From Atriophallophorus winterbourni (lineage: Eukaryota; Platyhelminthes; Trematoda; Plagiorchiida; Microphallidae): DNA of 64,000 nucleotides. Each line of letters begins with the position of its first letter. Position 1 is the stretch's first letter. The stretch lies in the NCBI GenBank assembly GCA_013407085.1, contig JACCGJ010005107.1:62001-126000 (forward strand), given 5' to 3'. The translations under genes and the position numbers were made by a program. Positions 36,626-48,715 of the stretch are shown piece by piece. The notes below the pieces were generated by a model. The model made no database searches. It was not told the origin of the DNA and saw only the letters and a list, made by a program, of their open reading frames with translations.

Positions 36626-36782
36626 TAAGCAATGGTTTAGTGGACGATGTTCGCACCTTCACACAAAAAATAAACAATTTAGGGATTAACGCGGGATATA
36701 TGGCGTGTGATCAATTGTCTTGATCTCGCCTGCCTATCTTAGCGAACTCAGGATTGGTCAAGAAAATGCAATTTAAACCTGA

Positions 36783-36925
36783 ACACAGTAATGTGTTGTT
36801 CACTTTGGTCATCCATAAGCGCCTTGAGTGCTTGACCAAGAATCACTGTGATTCTGTGTTTGAACATCGTGGGTCGTTATACGAACCCTATGTAACAGTA
36901 GCATACAAGTATAAATTTGTAAACC
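36783..36925 (+). repeat. HHR repeat family C, body without ribozyme
   Basis: Order: agtaatgtgttgttcacttt, ataagcgccttgagtgcttg, aatcactgtgattctgtg, gggtcgttatacgaaccc, cagtagcatacaagtataaa. Same orientation as 34840-35040. Confidence 0.7.
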
Positions 36926-37049
36926 TGAACACTGTTCGTACCGATAACATTGGTCTGACGAATCTTCTGTGTTCAAAAGCGAAACGTTATCAAACAACTT
37001 GCTATAACCGAATCATGTGCTATGCCCAATTATTTGCGATTTTGCGATT

Positions 37050-37210
37050 TTTTGCTAATTTAAATTCAGCTTTCATGTGGGGACTAAGCTAAGCCCCACA
37101 GTCAGTGCAATGCAGCGCCGGTAATTGTTTGGGATATTTTTGCAACATTCCAATAACGACACTATGGTTTATTTTTGTTTAAAGTCAGATTTTATTAATA
37201 ATTAGTATCT
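37050..37210 (-). repeat. HHR repeat family B, part without ribozyme
   Basis: It contains ttcatgtggggactaagc with ccccacag (hairpin), gtgcaatgcagcgccggtaa, tttttgcaacattccaataa and attttattaataattagt. It is the part of the unit missing from 35955-36110, in the same orientation. Confidence 0.75.
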
Positions 37211-37534
37211 GTCAGATAAAAAGCAACAATAGAATGAACAAATTGCTATGAGATACTTTTAACTCAGCCTCCTCAAAGTGCACCCAAGAACCATTGTACC
37301 TCAGATCGCTTTGTTAAAATGCTCGAGTTAGAAAATCTGTTGTGGTGCCTCGGATTTTAGACGCTCGTTGACATATATATCGCGTGCGGTAAAACACCGT
37401 AACCCAGACAGAATATTTTAGTTCAATATGCTGTATAGATGAACGCTCAGTTCTTAATAATCGGCCTAAATTTGTCCGGGCTGTTCTGTTGAGCAATCGC
37501 TTGGAAGAGTAACAAGAAGATGACGCACCCAATT

Positions 37535-38860
37535 AATCGATAACAGCGTATGCCATTATACGCTGTTTTTATTGATTTAATGAAAGCATTCGACTACGTC
37601 AGCAAGGAGGGTCTTTTCAAAATACTTGATCTCATAGGCTCCCCCCAAGATTGCTCAAGCTCGTTATTTCCTTCCACTCAAGCATGAAGGGCTCAGTCAG
37701 TTTTAACGGTTTCAGCTCAGAAGCATTTAAAATTCCCTGAGGCGTCAAACAAGGGTGTGTTCTCGCTCCCACGCTTTGCTTCTGAACCACGCTTTCATGA
37801 CGTCGACAGAAGTCATTTACTCATGAACGCGAAGTGGTGGCAAGCTTTTCAACTTGAACCAGTTGAGAGCAAAAACCAAGGCACAAAATGTGCTAATCCG
37901 TGACCTGTTGTTTGCCGACGATGCAGCAATTATTGTTTACTCTCAAGAGCACCTCCAGTCGCTAATGGACTGTTTTTCGTCGGCATGCAAAGACGTTGGT
38001 CAAGGGACTGTATCGCCTTCCTCATCACTGTTGGAAACTGTCAGCTTGAATCAGTACATCAGTCCACATACCTTGGTTCAACCATTGCGGATAACCTCTC
38101 CCTAGATACGGAGATTGATAAGCGGATTGGCAGAGCCGCTGTCATTCTGTCCCGATTGAACTGGGGGTAACCGCATGTCGACTGTAAAGACAAAGATGAT
38201 GGTATACAGCGCGTGCGTACTAAATGCTTTACTGTACGGCAGTGAAACCTGGACCACCCACGCAAGACACGGACAGAAGCTGAATGCTTTCCATCTACGG
38301 AACATCCGTCGTATCTTGAACATATCGTGGGTGGACAGAGTGACTAATGCTGAAGTGCTTTCCAAAGCTGGTCTACAGAACATGTTCACCCTATTGCGAC
38401 AGCGCTCTTGCGGTGGCTTGGTCATGTCTACAGAATGGAAAATGGTCCTATTCCGAAAGATATACTCTATGGTGAGTTGCAATTAAACAGTCGACCATTG
38501 GGCAGACCGCACTTGCGGTGCAAAGACGTTTGCAAAGGAGATACTGTTGGTATTGACCCGGCGAGTTGGGAAGAACTTGCTCTTGACCGCTCACATTGGA
38601 GTCATTGTGTAGAGCGTCGCCTGCACGCTGGGCAGGAGCAGATACAGCTCCTGGCTGCTAAACGCAGATCACGCCGCCAGCGTGCAACTGATGCAATACA
38701 ACCGAGTTCTGACTTTCGTTGCCAGCGCTGCGGGAGAGATTGTTCCTCCCGAATCAAACTGTTTAGTCATTCCAAAAGCTGTAGAACATGAAAATTCATG
38801 CGATTGTGATGTACATCCATGGTCGACATCGACCGAAGGAGGCGAGTGAAAAGAAAATAA
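37535..38860 (+). mobile_element. Non-LTR retrotransposon, RT palm to C-terminal zinc finger
   Basis: RT blocks appear in order. VFIDLMKAFDYVSKEGLF (about 37565) is the motif with the first catalytic Asp, GVKQGCVLAPTLC (about 37740) follows, and the catalytic LLFADDAAIIVYS is at about 37910. After it come NALLYGSETWTTHAR, FHLRNIRRILNISWVDRVT and RWLGHVYRMENGPIPKDILY. A 127-codon open frame (38408-38791) carries the C-terminus, including FRCQRCGRDCSSRI with a Cys/His finger. Several frameshifts break the RT. The 3' end carries the palindrome ggtcgacatcgacc and then gaaggaggc. The family is RTE- or L2-like. Other copies: 43330-44045, 52225-52715 and a bare tail at 55645. Confidence 0.85.
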
Positions 38861-41812
38861 TTGTATTTTCCCGGTGTAATGGGACAATAAATCAACGAAA
38901 ATTTATAATCTGGGATCACTTTCTCAGATGTACGAAAAACAAATATATCTGGAAACGCGTGTTACACATAAGCTGATCTTATGAAATGCCCACGAGGCAT
39001 AACACGTGACATTTTTAGAACGCTCCAGATCTTGCGCAATGTATCCTATTCTCCCGTCATTTCATGACAAATTCAAGGGTAGCTTGGCTATATTCTTGTT
39101 TCTAGTACGGTTTTGCCCATGTTTGACAATTCAGCAAGACAATTAGCCCAAAACCTGTAGTAGAATGTATAATATGGAGATATGGCAACACGTACGTTTG
39201 ATATTTAGTGGCGTTTTAACTGGGGATCACCTTGAGATTCCTCATACGCTTGCCAATCTGAGGCACCATATATAATTTTCCCATGTCCACTTGGGTGTGA
39301 TGAAGAAATAGAGTAGACAATAATCACCAGATGTGCGACCATGGTAGGTTTTTAATTCCGAATATTTTTTGATAGATAAGCAAGGTATTAATATGTTGAC
39401 GTATCCCCACAAAATAAATTTCATGACCAAGAGAAACGTTGAACCAAAGGCAACATACGCTCAAATCACTGTTTGGCTGACATCTCAAATTTTTGCTTCT
39501 AACAAATTTCAGTTCGACTGTACATACCAAGAAATATTCAAATAGTTTAGCACTATATTCACACATCATTAATACGCAAGCTGCAGGCTCGACCGCACCG
39601 AGTGCGTGTTTTACTCTGGCGATGTTTGCTGGATTATACAACGCAAATGTATACAAGTAACCAGTTTGATGGGCGACGTAGGCGACTACCGTAGGTTCGA
39701 AAGATCAAAATCAAAGAATCAAATATTCCTTCGTGTTTGCATCAGTTAATTTTAAAGAAATGCAAGCGGATAACTGATGTCACTAAACTACTGCATTATA
39801 ATATACTCGAAGTTAGTTAAACCCAGCAATCCAACTCTTTGTGTATGCCTTAAAAGCACACATCTATTCATATCACAAGATTGTTTTGAGAGATTGATAA
39901 AACCTTTTCCACATAGAATACGCGTGACAATGAACTTTGCTTATGTAAGCGATAGGGTTTGTGGATAACCTCCAATTAATCGTTATTTTATAGTTTTAAT
40001 AATTTTATTATTGTTAGTTTTATTACAGCGACGCTGTGTTGCAAGTTCTGTGAACAACAGGATGTACCCTCATCTCCCTTCAAATCCTATTTAAAATGGA
40101 TACACATAATATTCCGATAATAACCGTGACAGTCTAAAGCTATCTGCAGTGAGTGAAATGCTATCTACTGAAAAGCTTCTTAGTAAAGAAATCTTAGTAA
40201 AGCGCCCTATGTGACCTAGTGGCCCAAACCGGATAAATATTCATAACACTTATGACACCGGAAATTTACCCTGTTTTAAAGAAAGCGAATTTCGCTAATA
40301 CCAACAAAATTTCAGTGCGACAAATAATTAGCTAAGCTTTATTATTTCCAAGACAAATGCTAACTCGTTTGATTGTTTGAAACAGCTCGTCTGAGCGAAA
40401 CTCAATTTAATTGAAGAAATTTTATGTGATCATAGAGTTGTTACAAATCGATGAAGGTGACGTTTTCCGAATTTGATCACACGTTAAACTCATGTGTCAA
40501 ATCGAAAAAACGAAACTTCGATGATCTTTCCGAAAGCATCTTGGATCGTTGATGTTAAACTGATGTCCAAAAACATTTTAAACCACAATTGGTCCAGCCG
40601 TTTTGGTAATGGAAACCTGTGCATATGTGAATGTAACAAGCTTATTAGGTATTTCGTTGTACAAAGAAATAAGATGAGTCCTTCGTCCTCTAATACACCT
40701 TGATCTAGTGAAATCACACGCTAACTGGCAAGGTTCAACGGCGTTTGTTGATTCTAGCTTTGAGCTGCAACCAATAACTGGCCAACTACCTTCACGGCAG
40801 GGCATCTAAAAAATAATTTGTCAGATTAAGAATATTTGTGGTTTTTATTTTTCGCTTAGCAAGACTGTTTATCTAGATTGGCCAGCTGAGCTAAGTAGAG
40901 CGGATACTAGGCGATCCAATGGGAATCAGCTAGGCCGCGTGCAGATTACAAGACTCAATTTGCTGATGGAAAACAGCGATGAGCACATCAGACCGTGGAC
41001 TGATCGGATATTACACTTTGGAATCAGATATTGTTTAAAGGCTTTCAAAGGAACTTGGCCCACGATACTATTCTTCAAGCCATGCCCTGGCAGAAGAACT
41101 ATTAGGTACCTGTACTAACTACCTTGACGTAATATCTGTCCCGAAAATGAGTGAATTTAGGCAAGGTAGTCTAATCATAGCTTTTTCTAGAATGAATCTA
41201 TCTACTGATATTAGTATTAAACAGCCAATTTAACTTTGCGAACCGTTGCATTACAGTATCAGCAAAGTGGTTGCTCCCATTACTTGGTGTGTCCACAGTC
41301 AAAGTCTACCGTAGAAATCCCCAAAACCAAAATGTTTCTCCTATTCCCGAGTGCGATTGTTGACTAAGGCTTTCAAACGAAAATCTAAACCTAAATCTGA
41401 CTCTTATCGGCCAATGATGCAACGAAATATTTCATTTAAATCTTTGTATAACATTATCGATAATGATGAATCGTAAACTGGGTAATCACTCGAGCTGATC
41501 TGAATTTAAACTTACAGCTACCATGCGCATTTCACTAGATTCGACATTTTCTTGTGCATAATCTTCTTTTCACGTAAATCACTAACCACTTTTTTTCTTG
41601 TTCCGAGTCGGGTGCCAGATGGTCTATTCGTGTGATGTTGGCTTGATTATCGATTGCTTACAAGGTCCTAATCCAATTAAAATTCGCCAATAGAACTCGA
41701 TCGATCAGTGTAAGCATCAACAAGGAACTTGGAATAGAGGGGAAATTAGGTATTAGTAGGGGAATGTGTGAGCGGAATGGATGTAACAATGAAACTAGAT
41801 AGTTGTTCGCTT
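38861..41812. other. Long intergenic stretch, nothing recognised
   Basis: Several 60-110 codon frames occur on both strands, without motifs, splice support or composition change. Confidence 0.4.
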
Positions 41813-42130
41813 ATGGCAGTGTTTGTTGTCATTAAGTGAATAAAGTAAGATTAGGTTCAGTGGTCACTGAAACACTGCAAAACCGGCAAATAAAGTTATA
41901 CCTGGAGGAAGATATATTTGGATGCCATTGTTGAAAAGGGTTCCTACAAATCATCACGGTGTTCAAACACTGAATCACAGATTGCTTCTTCTTCAGGCTG
42001 TCAAGACGCCTAAAAATGACCAATATATAGTGTTTTAAGACTCACCGTACCTAATCTCCTCTTGATGACGGTGAACATCAGAAACCGGTTGTGGTGTGTA
42101 AGTGCAAGGGATTTGTACAACACTATGCAA
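41813..42130. repeat. HHR repeat family C, unit ending in an opposite-strand ribozyme
   Basis: The left part is in minus orientation (gtcattaagtgaataaagta, attaggttcagtggtcact, gggttcctacaaatcatc). The right end is a plus-strand ribozyme (42055-42102) followed by tgtaagtgcaagggatttg. The mixture of orientations suggests rearrangement or snap-back synthesis. Confidence 0.65.
42055..42102 (+). ncRNA. Hammerhead ribozyme, family C, C3 changed
   Basis: The core reads TTGATGA (C3 changed to T), a degraded stem II (CGGTGAACATCA), GAAA, then ACCGGTT with a GTT triplet, and stem I strand GTGGTGTGTAAG intact. Probably inactive. Confidence 0.55.
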
Positions 42131-43329
42131 AGTTATATTTGGATTGACACAGTCAAACTTTGGATAACCAATACATTTATTAAAACCAAGTCAGGCAATG
42201 AACTCGATGAAAATGTCTTAATATTTGCTAGTTTCAAACAAGTGTGCTGTTGTCAATTCATGATCAATATTGCTAATTAAAACGCTACATCGAATCGTAT
42301 ACTAAAATAATAAACTACACAATGAATCTCATTATACGCGACGCAGGAGTAAGTTGAAATGGCAAACCTTGTGCACCCGACTATTGGCCGAAGAAATCAC
42401 ACCGTAGAAGAGGAATGAAGAATGTGAAAGTGTTATTCGAAAATATACGGAATTTAAACTCTACGTAAATTTATAATACGAAAACGTACACAATATAGCA
42501 CAATATCAACTGGATAAATGCTCCCACAAATTTTCAATGACAACATCCTTTGACACAGATATCTTGAGGCGTATAAAATGGACGATAGCTGATATAGTAA
42601 AGTTTTAAATGACAGTTTCGATCGAATAGTAGATGCAAATTGAGAATTAAATAGTGAGTTGTGTGGTGTTGGAATTATTGGCGAGATGATAATTAATAAA
42701 TTAATCGAAAGACCAGAAGCGTTGTTTCAAAATAATTTCCAAGATGTGATTATGGAAGCATCAGTAAGCTTTTGGTATGCATCACATCACACTACAAAGG
42801 ATCAAAAGTGAGATCACTGAAACGAAACATGAGTACTTTACATTTGATTACGCGAACGACGTGTCCATTAAAAACGTTTAAACCGCATTCAAAGAACGCT
42901 CACAAACATTGTCGTAAGCTAGACATAAACGCTAATTTCTACTAAGTGTTCGGTCATATTAACAGCTGAAATCCACCAGAAGGCTGTGTAACTAACAAGA
43001 AGTCACAATATTGGTGAGTAACATGTGAGCATTACCGGATTCTCTCCCGGGATTTGAAATCATGTTTTACACAAAACCGGGTTTTTATGGTTAATAAAAC
43101 AATAAGTTGTAGTCAACCCAGACTAAAGGAATTTGAGATTATTCTGTTTTTTGATTATTGTCTATCAGTTTCATCAGAGGGAGCCAAGATAGAAGAATGG
43201 TGATTTGCATGCGAACGGTCATACACTCATTTCACATGGGGGTGCAAATTTGAGGAATGTACTCGAACTAGGCGAGTGTAATTGGGAGTCTTATGAGCAA
43301 CTTCAAAGCATTATTCCAATGAATATACA
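42131..43329. other. Intergenic, nothing recognised
   Basis: No gene seen. Confidence 0.35.
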
Positions 43330-44045
43330 ATTACAAATTGTTGTTGTTGGCCTCCTTCGGTCGATGTCGACCATGGATGTACATCACAATCGCATGAGTG
43401 TTCATGTTCTAGATCTTTTGGAATGACTAAACAGTCCGATTCGGGAGGAACAATCTCTCCTGCAGCGCTGGCAAAGAAAGTCAGATCTCGGTTGTATTGC
43501 ATCAGTTGCACGCTGGCGGCGTGATCTGCGTTCAGCAGCCAAGAGCTGTATCTGCTCCTCACCAGCTTGCAGACGACGCTTTACACAATGCCTCCAATGT
43601 GAGCGGTCAAGAGCAAGTTCTTCTCAACTCGAAGAGTCGTTGCCAAGAGCTTTTATATCTCTTTTGCAAACGTCTTTGTACCGCAAGTGCGGTCTGCCCA
43701 ATAGTCGACTTCCTAATTGCAACTCACAATAGAGTAGATCTTTCCGAATAGGACCATTCTCGATTCTGTAGACATGACCAAGCCACCGCAGGCGACGCTG
43801 TCGCTATAGGGTGAACATGCTCTGTAGACCAGCTTTTGAAAGCACTTAAGCACTAGTCAATCTGTCCATCCACGATATGTTCAAGATACGACGGATGTTT
43901 CGTAGATGGAAAGCATTCAGCTTCCGTTCGTCTCTTGCATGGGTAGTCCAGGGTTCGCTGCCGTACAATAAAGCATTTAGCTATTACAGGTAGCCGGTCA
44001 CTGCAGATTTTCATCTTGGCAAATTTGTGACGCCACAAGACTCAC
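43330..44045 (-). mobile_element. Non-LTR retrotransposon, C-terminal region, same family as 37535-38860
   Basis: The minus strand encodes, with a few frameshifts, AFHLRNIRRILNISWMDR, RRLRWLGHVYRIENGPIRKD, LLGRPHLRYKDVCKRDIKA, ELALDRSHWRHCVKRRLQAG and the finger CQRCRRDCSSRIGLFSHSK. It is very close to the plus-strand copy, so both inserted fairly recently. The element ends at ggtcgacatcgacc, gaaggaggcc and then a short (CAA) tail, as is usual for RTE-like elements. Confidence 0.85.
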
Positions 44046-45286
44046 CGGCATTTTCTTCGAACTCAAGCAAAGCTACGTACTTGTAGCCCAGCGAGTGTGT
44101 AAAGAAACTAGATCCTAGATGAAGAACCTCTGTTTATCAAAGATAATTAAGAATGGTGCTCTTGTTAATTGCCATAACTAGTCTCATTTAATAAACTTGT
44201 TTTCCAGTCTGCCTATTGCCGATAATGCTGTTGGTATTTTTTTATTTTTGTGGCCTGTTTATTGTATGAATTCACATTACGACAATCTTGTGCGTAGTTT
44301 TGTATCGAAAACACCGTTTTCAAACCACAGAATTCAAAAATCAATTCAGTGTGCATGTTAGTGTAACTCTCGCACAGAATGGCTGTCATGATTAGATGAC
44401 ACCTGTGAGAAAACGTTGCTCATACCAAATGAATGAGAGAATGTATGAGGTAACGAGCTGTGATTATACCATACTTGTGTCTTTACATTTTACTATGATA
44501 TGGAGCCTATTCGTGAAAATCGGTATGGCGCACGTCTATGGAGGCATATGATTATCGGTTACTTGTCTACTTCCCTTTCCTTTATGACTGATTTGCAAAG
44601 TCGTAAAGTGAATAAATATCGCAGTATCATAGGAAATATTTGCTTCATTTCTAAATGCCAGACTTGAAATGCCGCCTGACTGAATCCTTAGGTAATTAGA
44701 ATTGAGAGCCTGGACTCATCACATCAATCTTTGAAAGTTGTAGTTGTTCAGCTCTGGATATTTATCGTCCCATAACATCTTTCGTGTGGTTTATGAAGTA
44801 AAGGAGCGTTCATGGTGCAGTAACTTTATCAGTCATCCTGAGATTCTTAATATTCTTTCTCAGGCGTAACATGAAATCATAAAATCCTGCTCATGCCTAA
44901 TAAGACTACCCTGGACACTGAATGGTTAGGCACAAGCATTAGTAAATATATTCAAAACATTCGATTGCGTGGATTACTCTTTTTACCTTCAAATTTGACT
45001 GTATTTTGCGCCACCGGAACCCCCCTTGTCTCATTTGTTTCGCAAGTCATTTATTTGTTCCAAGGCAACCATCAAAACATACGGCATGCTCTCTTGTGCG
45101 ATGAAAGTCAATAATGAAACTACAATTTTTCAAAACTGGAACCCATATTGTTCCGATTAGACAGAAATGGCATGTCACAATCCGTACAGGGAATACAAAT
45201 GGGTTGTATCATCGGTTGGTGAAGAAGAAGCTGTTATTGAATTTGCTAAAGTGTAAATTGTGTACCCTGGGGAATCAATTCGATTC
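44046..45286. other. Intergenic, nothing recognised
   Basis: No gene or named repeat seen. Confidence 0.35.
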
Positions 45287-45294
45287 TCCTAGAC

Positions 45295-45948
45295 CAGGGC
45301 TTCCAAACTAGAGGTGCGAGATGTTTTTACTTTTTTAGGTCTTGTATTAAGTGTCGTCATTCTTTCATTGTCTTTTTTGCGTATTCTGTGTTCGTACAGC
45401 TATCATTTCTCTTGTATCTCTAGTAAATTGTTCTTATACTTATATTGTTACATTTGTGATTATGATTACAATTTTCAAATTAGCAACTAACACTTAATCA
45501 TTCTAAATAAAAGGAAACGCAATGATGATTATTTTTAGTTTGGTTTCACTTATAGTGAAATAAATGAAAATCAGCTAAATAGCTATTGTGTAATGTCGTT
45601 TAAAACACAAATTTAAAGCCATCGAAGTTGCAAGAACACTTTAACAACCGGCATAGTACAACAAGTGTGGCAGGTCATGATGTGACATCATTAAAACAAA
45701 AATGATCCACTTTGATTCACAAGGAATCTTTTCAAAATTAGTTCTTATCTGCCGACAAGCCACGATGGATTGCTTTATATCACGTAAAGTATAAAATAGC
45801 TAAATCCAAGAATCCACACACAGCTGCAGAAGACGTGATAAAGCCATGTGTTTTGGAAATGGCAAAATTTTTACATGTACTATAAGGGACGTGAGAGCAT
45901 ATTAAAAAAATTTAAGGGTTAGGATCATTAAATAGTTGGGAACCATTG
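45295..45948. mobile_element. Non-autonomous hAT-superfamily DNA transposon
   Basis: The 654-bp element starts cagggcttccaaacta and ends tagttgggaaccattg, forming imperfect 16-bp terminal inverted repeats of the hAT type (CAGxGxTTCCxAACTA). It is flanked on both sides by the identical 8-bp target duplication tcctagac (45287-45294 and 45949-45956), the length typical of hAT transposition. The inside is AT-rich and I see no transposase, so movement would need an enzyme from elsewhere. Confidence 0.85.
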
Positions 45949-45956
45949 TCCTAGAC

Positions 45957-46794
45957 TGTCGAAATCTTGTGGACTACATTGACAGATTCCTGTGACTGGT
46001 CACATCGAAGTCTAAAAACAGTTGACATTAAGAAACTGTCTGAATGCGTGTCCCTGATGTTTCGAGCTTAGTACTAGGCACGTTCCGTCTCATAAAGCAG
46101 TACTGAATTCACACCCACACTAAATCTTGGATTATGCCGCCAACGCTTCAAAAGTTTGGCTGGAACACTAAGTTGCGTCACTAGGCAAAATGTGTCACAA
46201 AGCAACGAGACTGGTGTACAAATGGTGTAACTGAGCCTCTGTGCAACAACTATCTAGAATTTGTTGGAGAACCCTTGTGTGTATGCTTATTCGGCACTAT
46301 CTGAACCTCGCCTACCCATCGATTAGGCTACCTCACCGCACACCCACCTTAACGTCGTCGTAAAGTTTTCTCTGTCCGGGTCTGATTTCTTTAGAACGGT
46401 CTATCATCAGAAATTGTGCAATCACCAGAGTGAACTAAATCTTCAAAATATGAAGCTTTAATTTCTAGTAAGCTTGGGTTTACACCGGTTTAACGGCATT
46501 CACAATAGTGGTTCCAAAATGCCCGGATGTCAGTTTTCCTAAACATTCATCTTCAAAAAATATTTTCCACGCCACGTCACACGCGGAATTGATAAACCAG
46601 CGCCCCGAATGCCTGGATCTATACACCCGGATTATTCGGAATTTTATACATGTACACCATTGTATTATACAGCTATTTTTGCCATGCATCTTAGATAATA
46701 AATCCTAATGAATATGGAAAAATTACGTTCCGTAGTCGTTAATCCTTAATGATCTAACATATATTATCGATTAACTTATCGATCTAACTTAGTA
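45957..46794. other. Intergenic, nothing secure
   Basis: The 45960-46200 part could be old retroelement sequence but no motif is firm. Confidence 0.3.
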
Positions 46795-47880
46795 TGGATT
46801 CTGTCGGAAGACATTTGTAAAGCTTTTGTTAGTGTCGATCATAAGTCACTTCTAGACAAGCTACAGAAACGTGGTATTGTTAGGAAACTATATCAATGCA
46901 TACAAAACTACCTTGACAACCGTTATAGCTGAGTACGTGTGGATGGTCTATTGTGGTAGGAAATTGATGTCGTAGGGGTGTTCCCAAATGTCGGTGCTTG
47001 GATTATTACTTTCCCTTATCTGCATAAACGATTTGCTAATACCGAAGGAATGTCAAGATGGTTCAGTTTTGGTGGTAAAAAATCTTGAGGTGAATAAGCT
47101 GCATTGATTATTGCGTTCAGATACAGAACGATTTTAATACATTGCACAACTGGTCTTCGAAATACGTACTACCGTTCAATATGCAAAAGTCCCAAATCAT
47201 GCAGATCGGCCGCAGTCACAGCTTTTCTCACGTGTACAAACTTTGAGCCAAAAACATGAATTACACAACCGAATAAAACGACCGAGGTGTCTGGATCTGA
47301 GGTAGTTTGAAAAATGGTCTACAATCTAAAGCTCTGTTTACAAGCACGCCTCTTTTCTGTTAGGCATATTACGGTGGACTTTTAACAGTTTTCCGGGGTT
47401 TGTTTCCTCTATTAATGAACACGCACATACACATCATTCTGGACTACGCTGATCAAGCCTGAATACCATCGTTCCGTAAAGATATGTTGCTTCTGAGCCG
47501 TTTATATCATTGAGCGTCTAGGTTTGTCGACGGTTTTCAAAATAAGCCTCAGGCGAGTATGCCTGAGGGCTCTTACACAAAGGAGAATAAAAGGAGAGCA
47601 TATTATTGCAAAAAAATTCTTAATACATTTTCTCATTCCATGGATAACTTATTTGAAATTCGAGATAGAAGCGAAATCCGAGGTGACGATATTAAGTTGA
47701 ATATCCCACATTCTGAACCGAAATCTCGCAAGTATTTTTATTTAATACGTGCTGGTTTTGTTCGCAATTCGCTATCTTACAATTCGGTAAACGTGTATCA
47801 CTCCCGATTTCGTATTAATTTTTTCTCATACTGGCTCGAGGGAGACCTATGGATTAGAAAAATCTTTTATCTGCCTCATT
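46795..47880 (+). mobile_element. CR1-like non-LTR retrotransposon, RT to C-terminus, decayed
   Basis: The plus strand begins DICKAFVSVDHKSLLDKLQK and QNYLDNRYS, then VRVDGLLW and a decayed SGVPQGSVLGPLL block, LPFNMQKSQIMQIGRSHS, and finally the C-terminal tail around EPKSRKYFYLIRAGFVRNSL. Stops and frameshifts are frequent and the FADD block is not clear. Order and spacing match the copy at 13826-14960. Confidence 0.75.
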
Positions 47881-48224
47881 AATCATCAACGTACCAGAAT
47901 AACTACCGACAATCTGCCTAGCGATTAGTTGAAGTCATGCATCGCTGAATTCTGAGATAAAACAAGCATGTTGGAAAATAAGTTTGGCTATCTGATTTTG
48001 ATTCACAAACAGATTATGTACATTTTAGCAACGTATCATAAATTTCAAATTTGTAGCTTTTAGGGAACCGATTGATTAGATTTGTGTAATTTGCGGGAAA
48101 GTTATAAAATTAAAGCTTCAACTTTGGATAAAAAACAGTATTTAATTAAAATGAGTTTGGAATCTGACAACAAGTAAATTTATAATGGTTTAATAGTTTA
48201 TAAAATATTTCGTGTATGCTTTTA

Positions 48225-48715
48225 GTTTGATGGGTCTTCGCAATGTTCAGTACACCGAAAGATTGCGACGTCCGGGTCTATGCAACTTTACCCAAAGGAG
48301 GATACGACGCGATATTATTCTGACTTATAGAATTGTGTCTACCGAAGGACATCCACTAAAACACTTGCTTGATGTGTGTGATGGGAAAGTGACACGCGGA
48401 CATACCTTATACCTTTACGTTCCGAGTTCCCGCATTGATTGTCGGCGCCATTTTTTCGCCGTACGTGCTTTCTTTGGAATTTTCTACCTCAACATGTGTT
48501 GGACTCTCCTTGCCTGGCGGTGTTTAAAGCGAAATTGGACTTACATATGCAAAAGAATAACATTCGTGAGCCGTACATTTGATATTCACTATTGCTTTTA
48601 TACCATTGTATTTTTCATGTTTTTATTCATACTGTAATCCTGTGGTGTTGTAAAGTATTAACTTTTTAAACCATAAATCCTTGAATCCTTGAATCCTTGA
48701 ATCCTTGAGTCAATT
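48225..48715 (+). mobile_element. CR1-like non-LTR retrotransposon, 3' end with 8-bp tandem tail
   Basis: A single 141-codon open frame (48212-48637) encodes MGLRNVQYTERLRRPGLCNF, RRIRRDIILTYRIVSTEG, KVTRGHTLYLYVPSSRIDCR and RRHFFAVRAFF, the conserved C-terminal region. The element ends at 48683-48712 in about four copies of ccttgaat. CR1-group elements typically end in short tandem repeats instead of poly(A), which supports this as the true 3' end. Confidence 0.8.
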
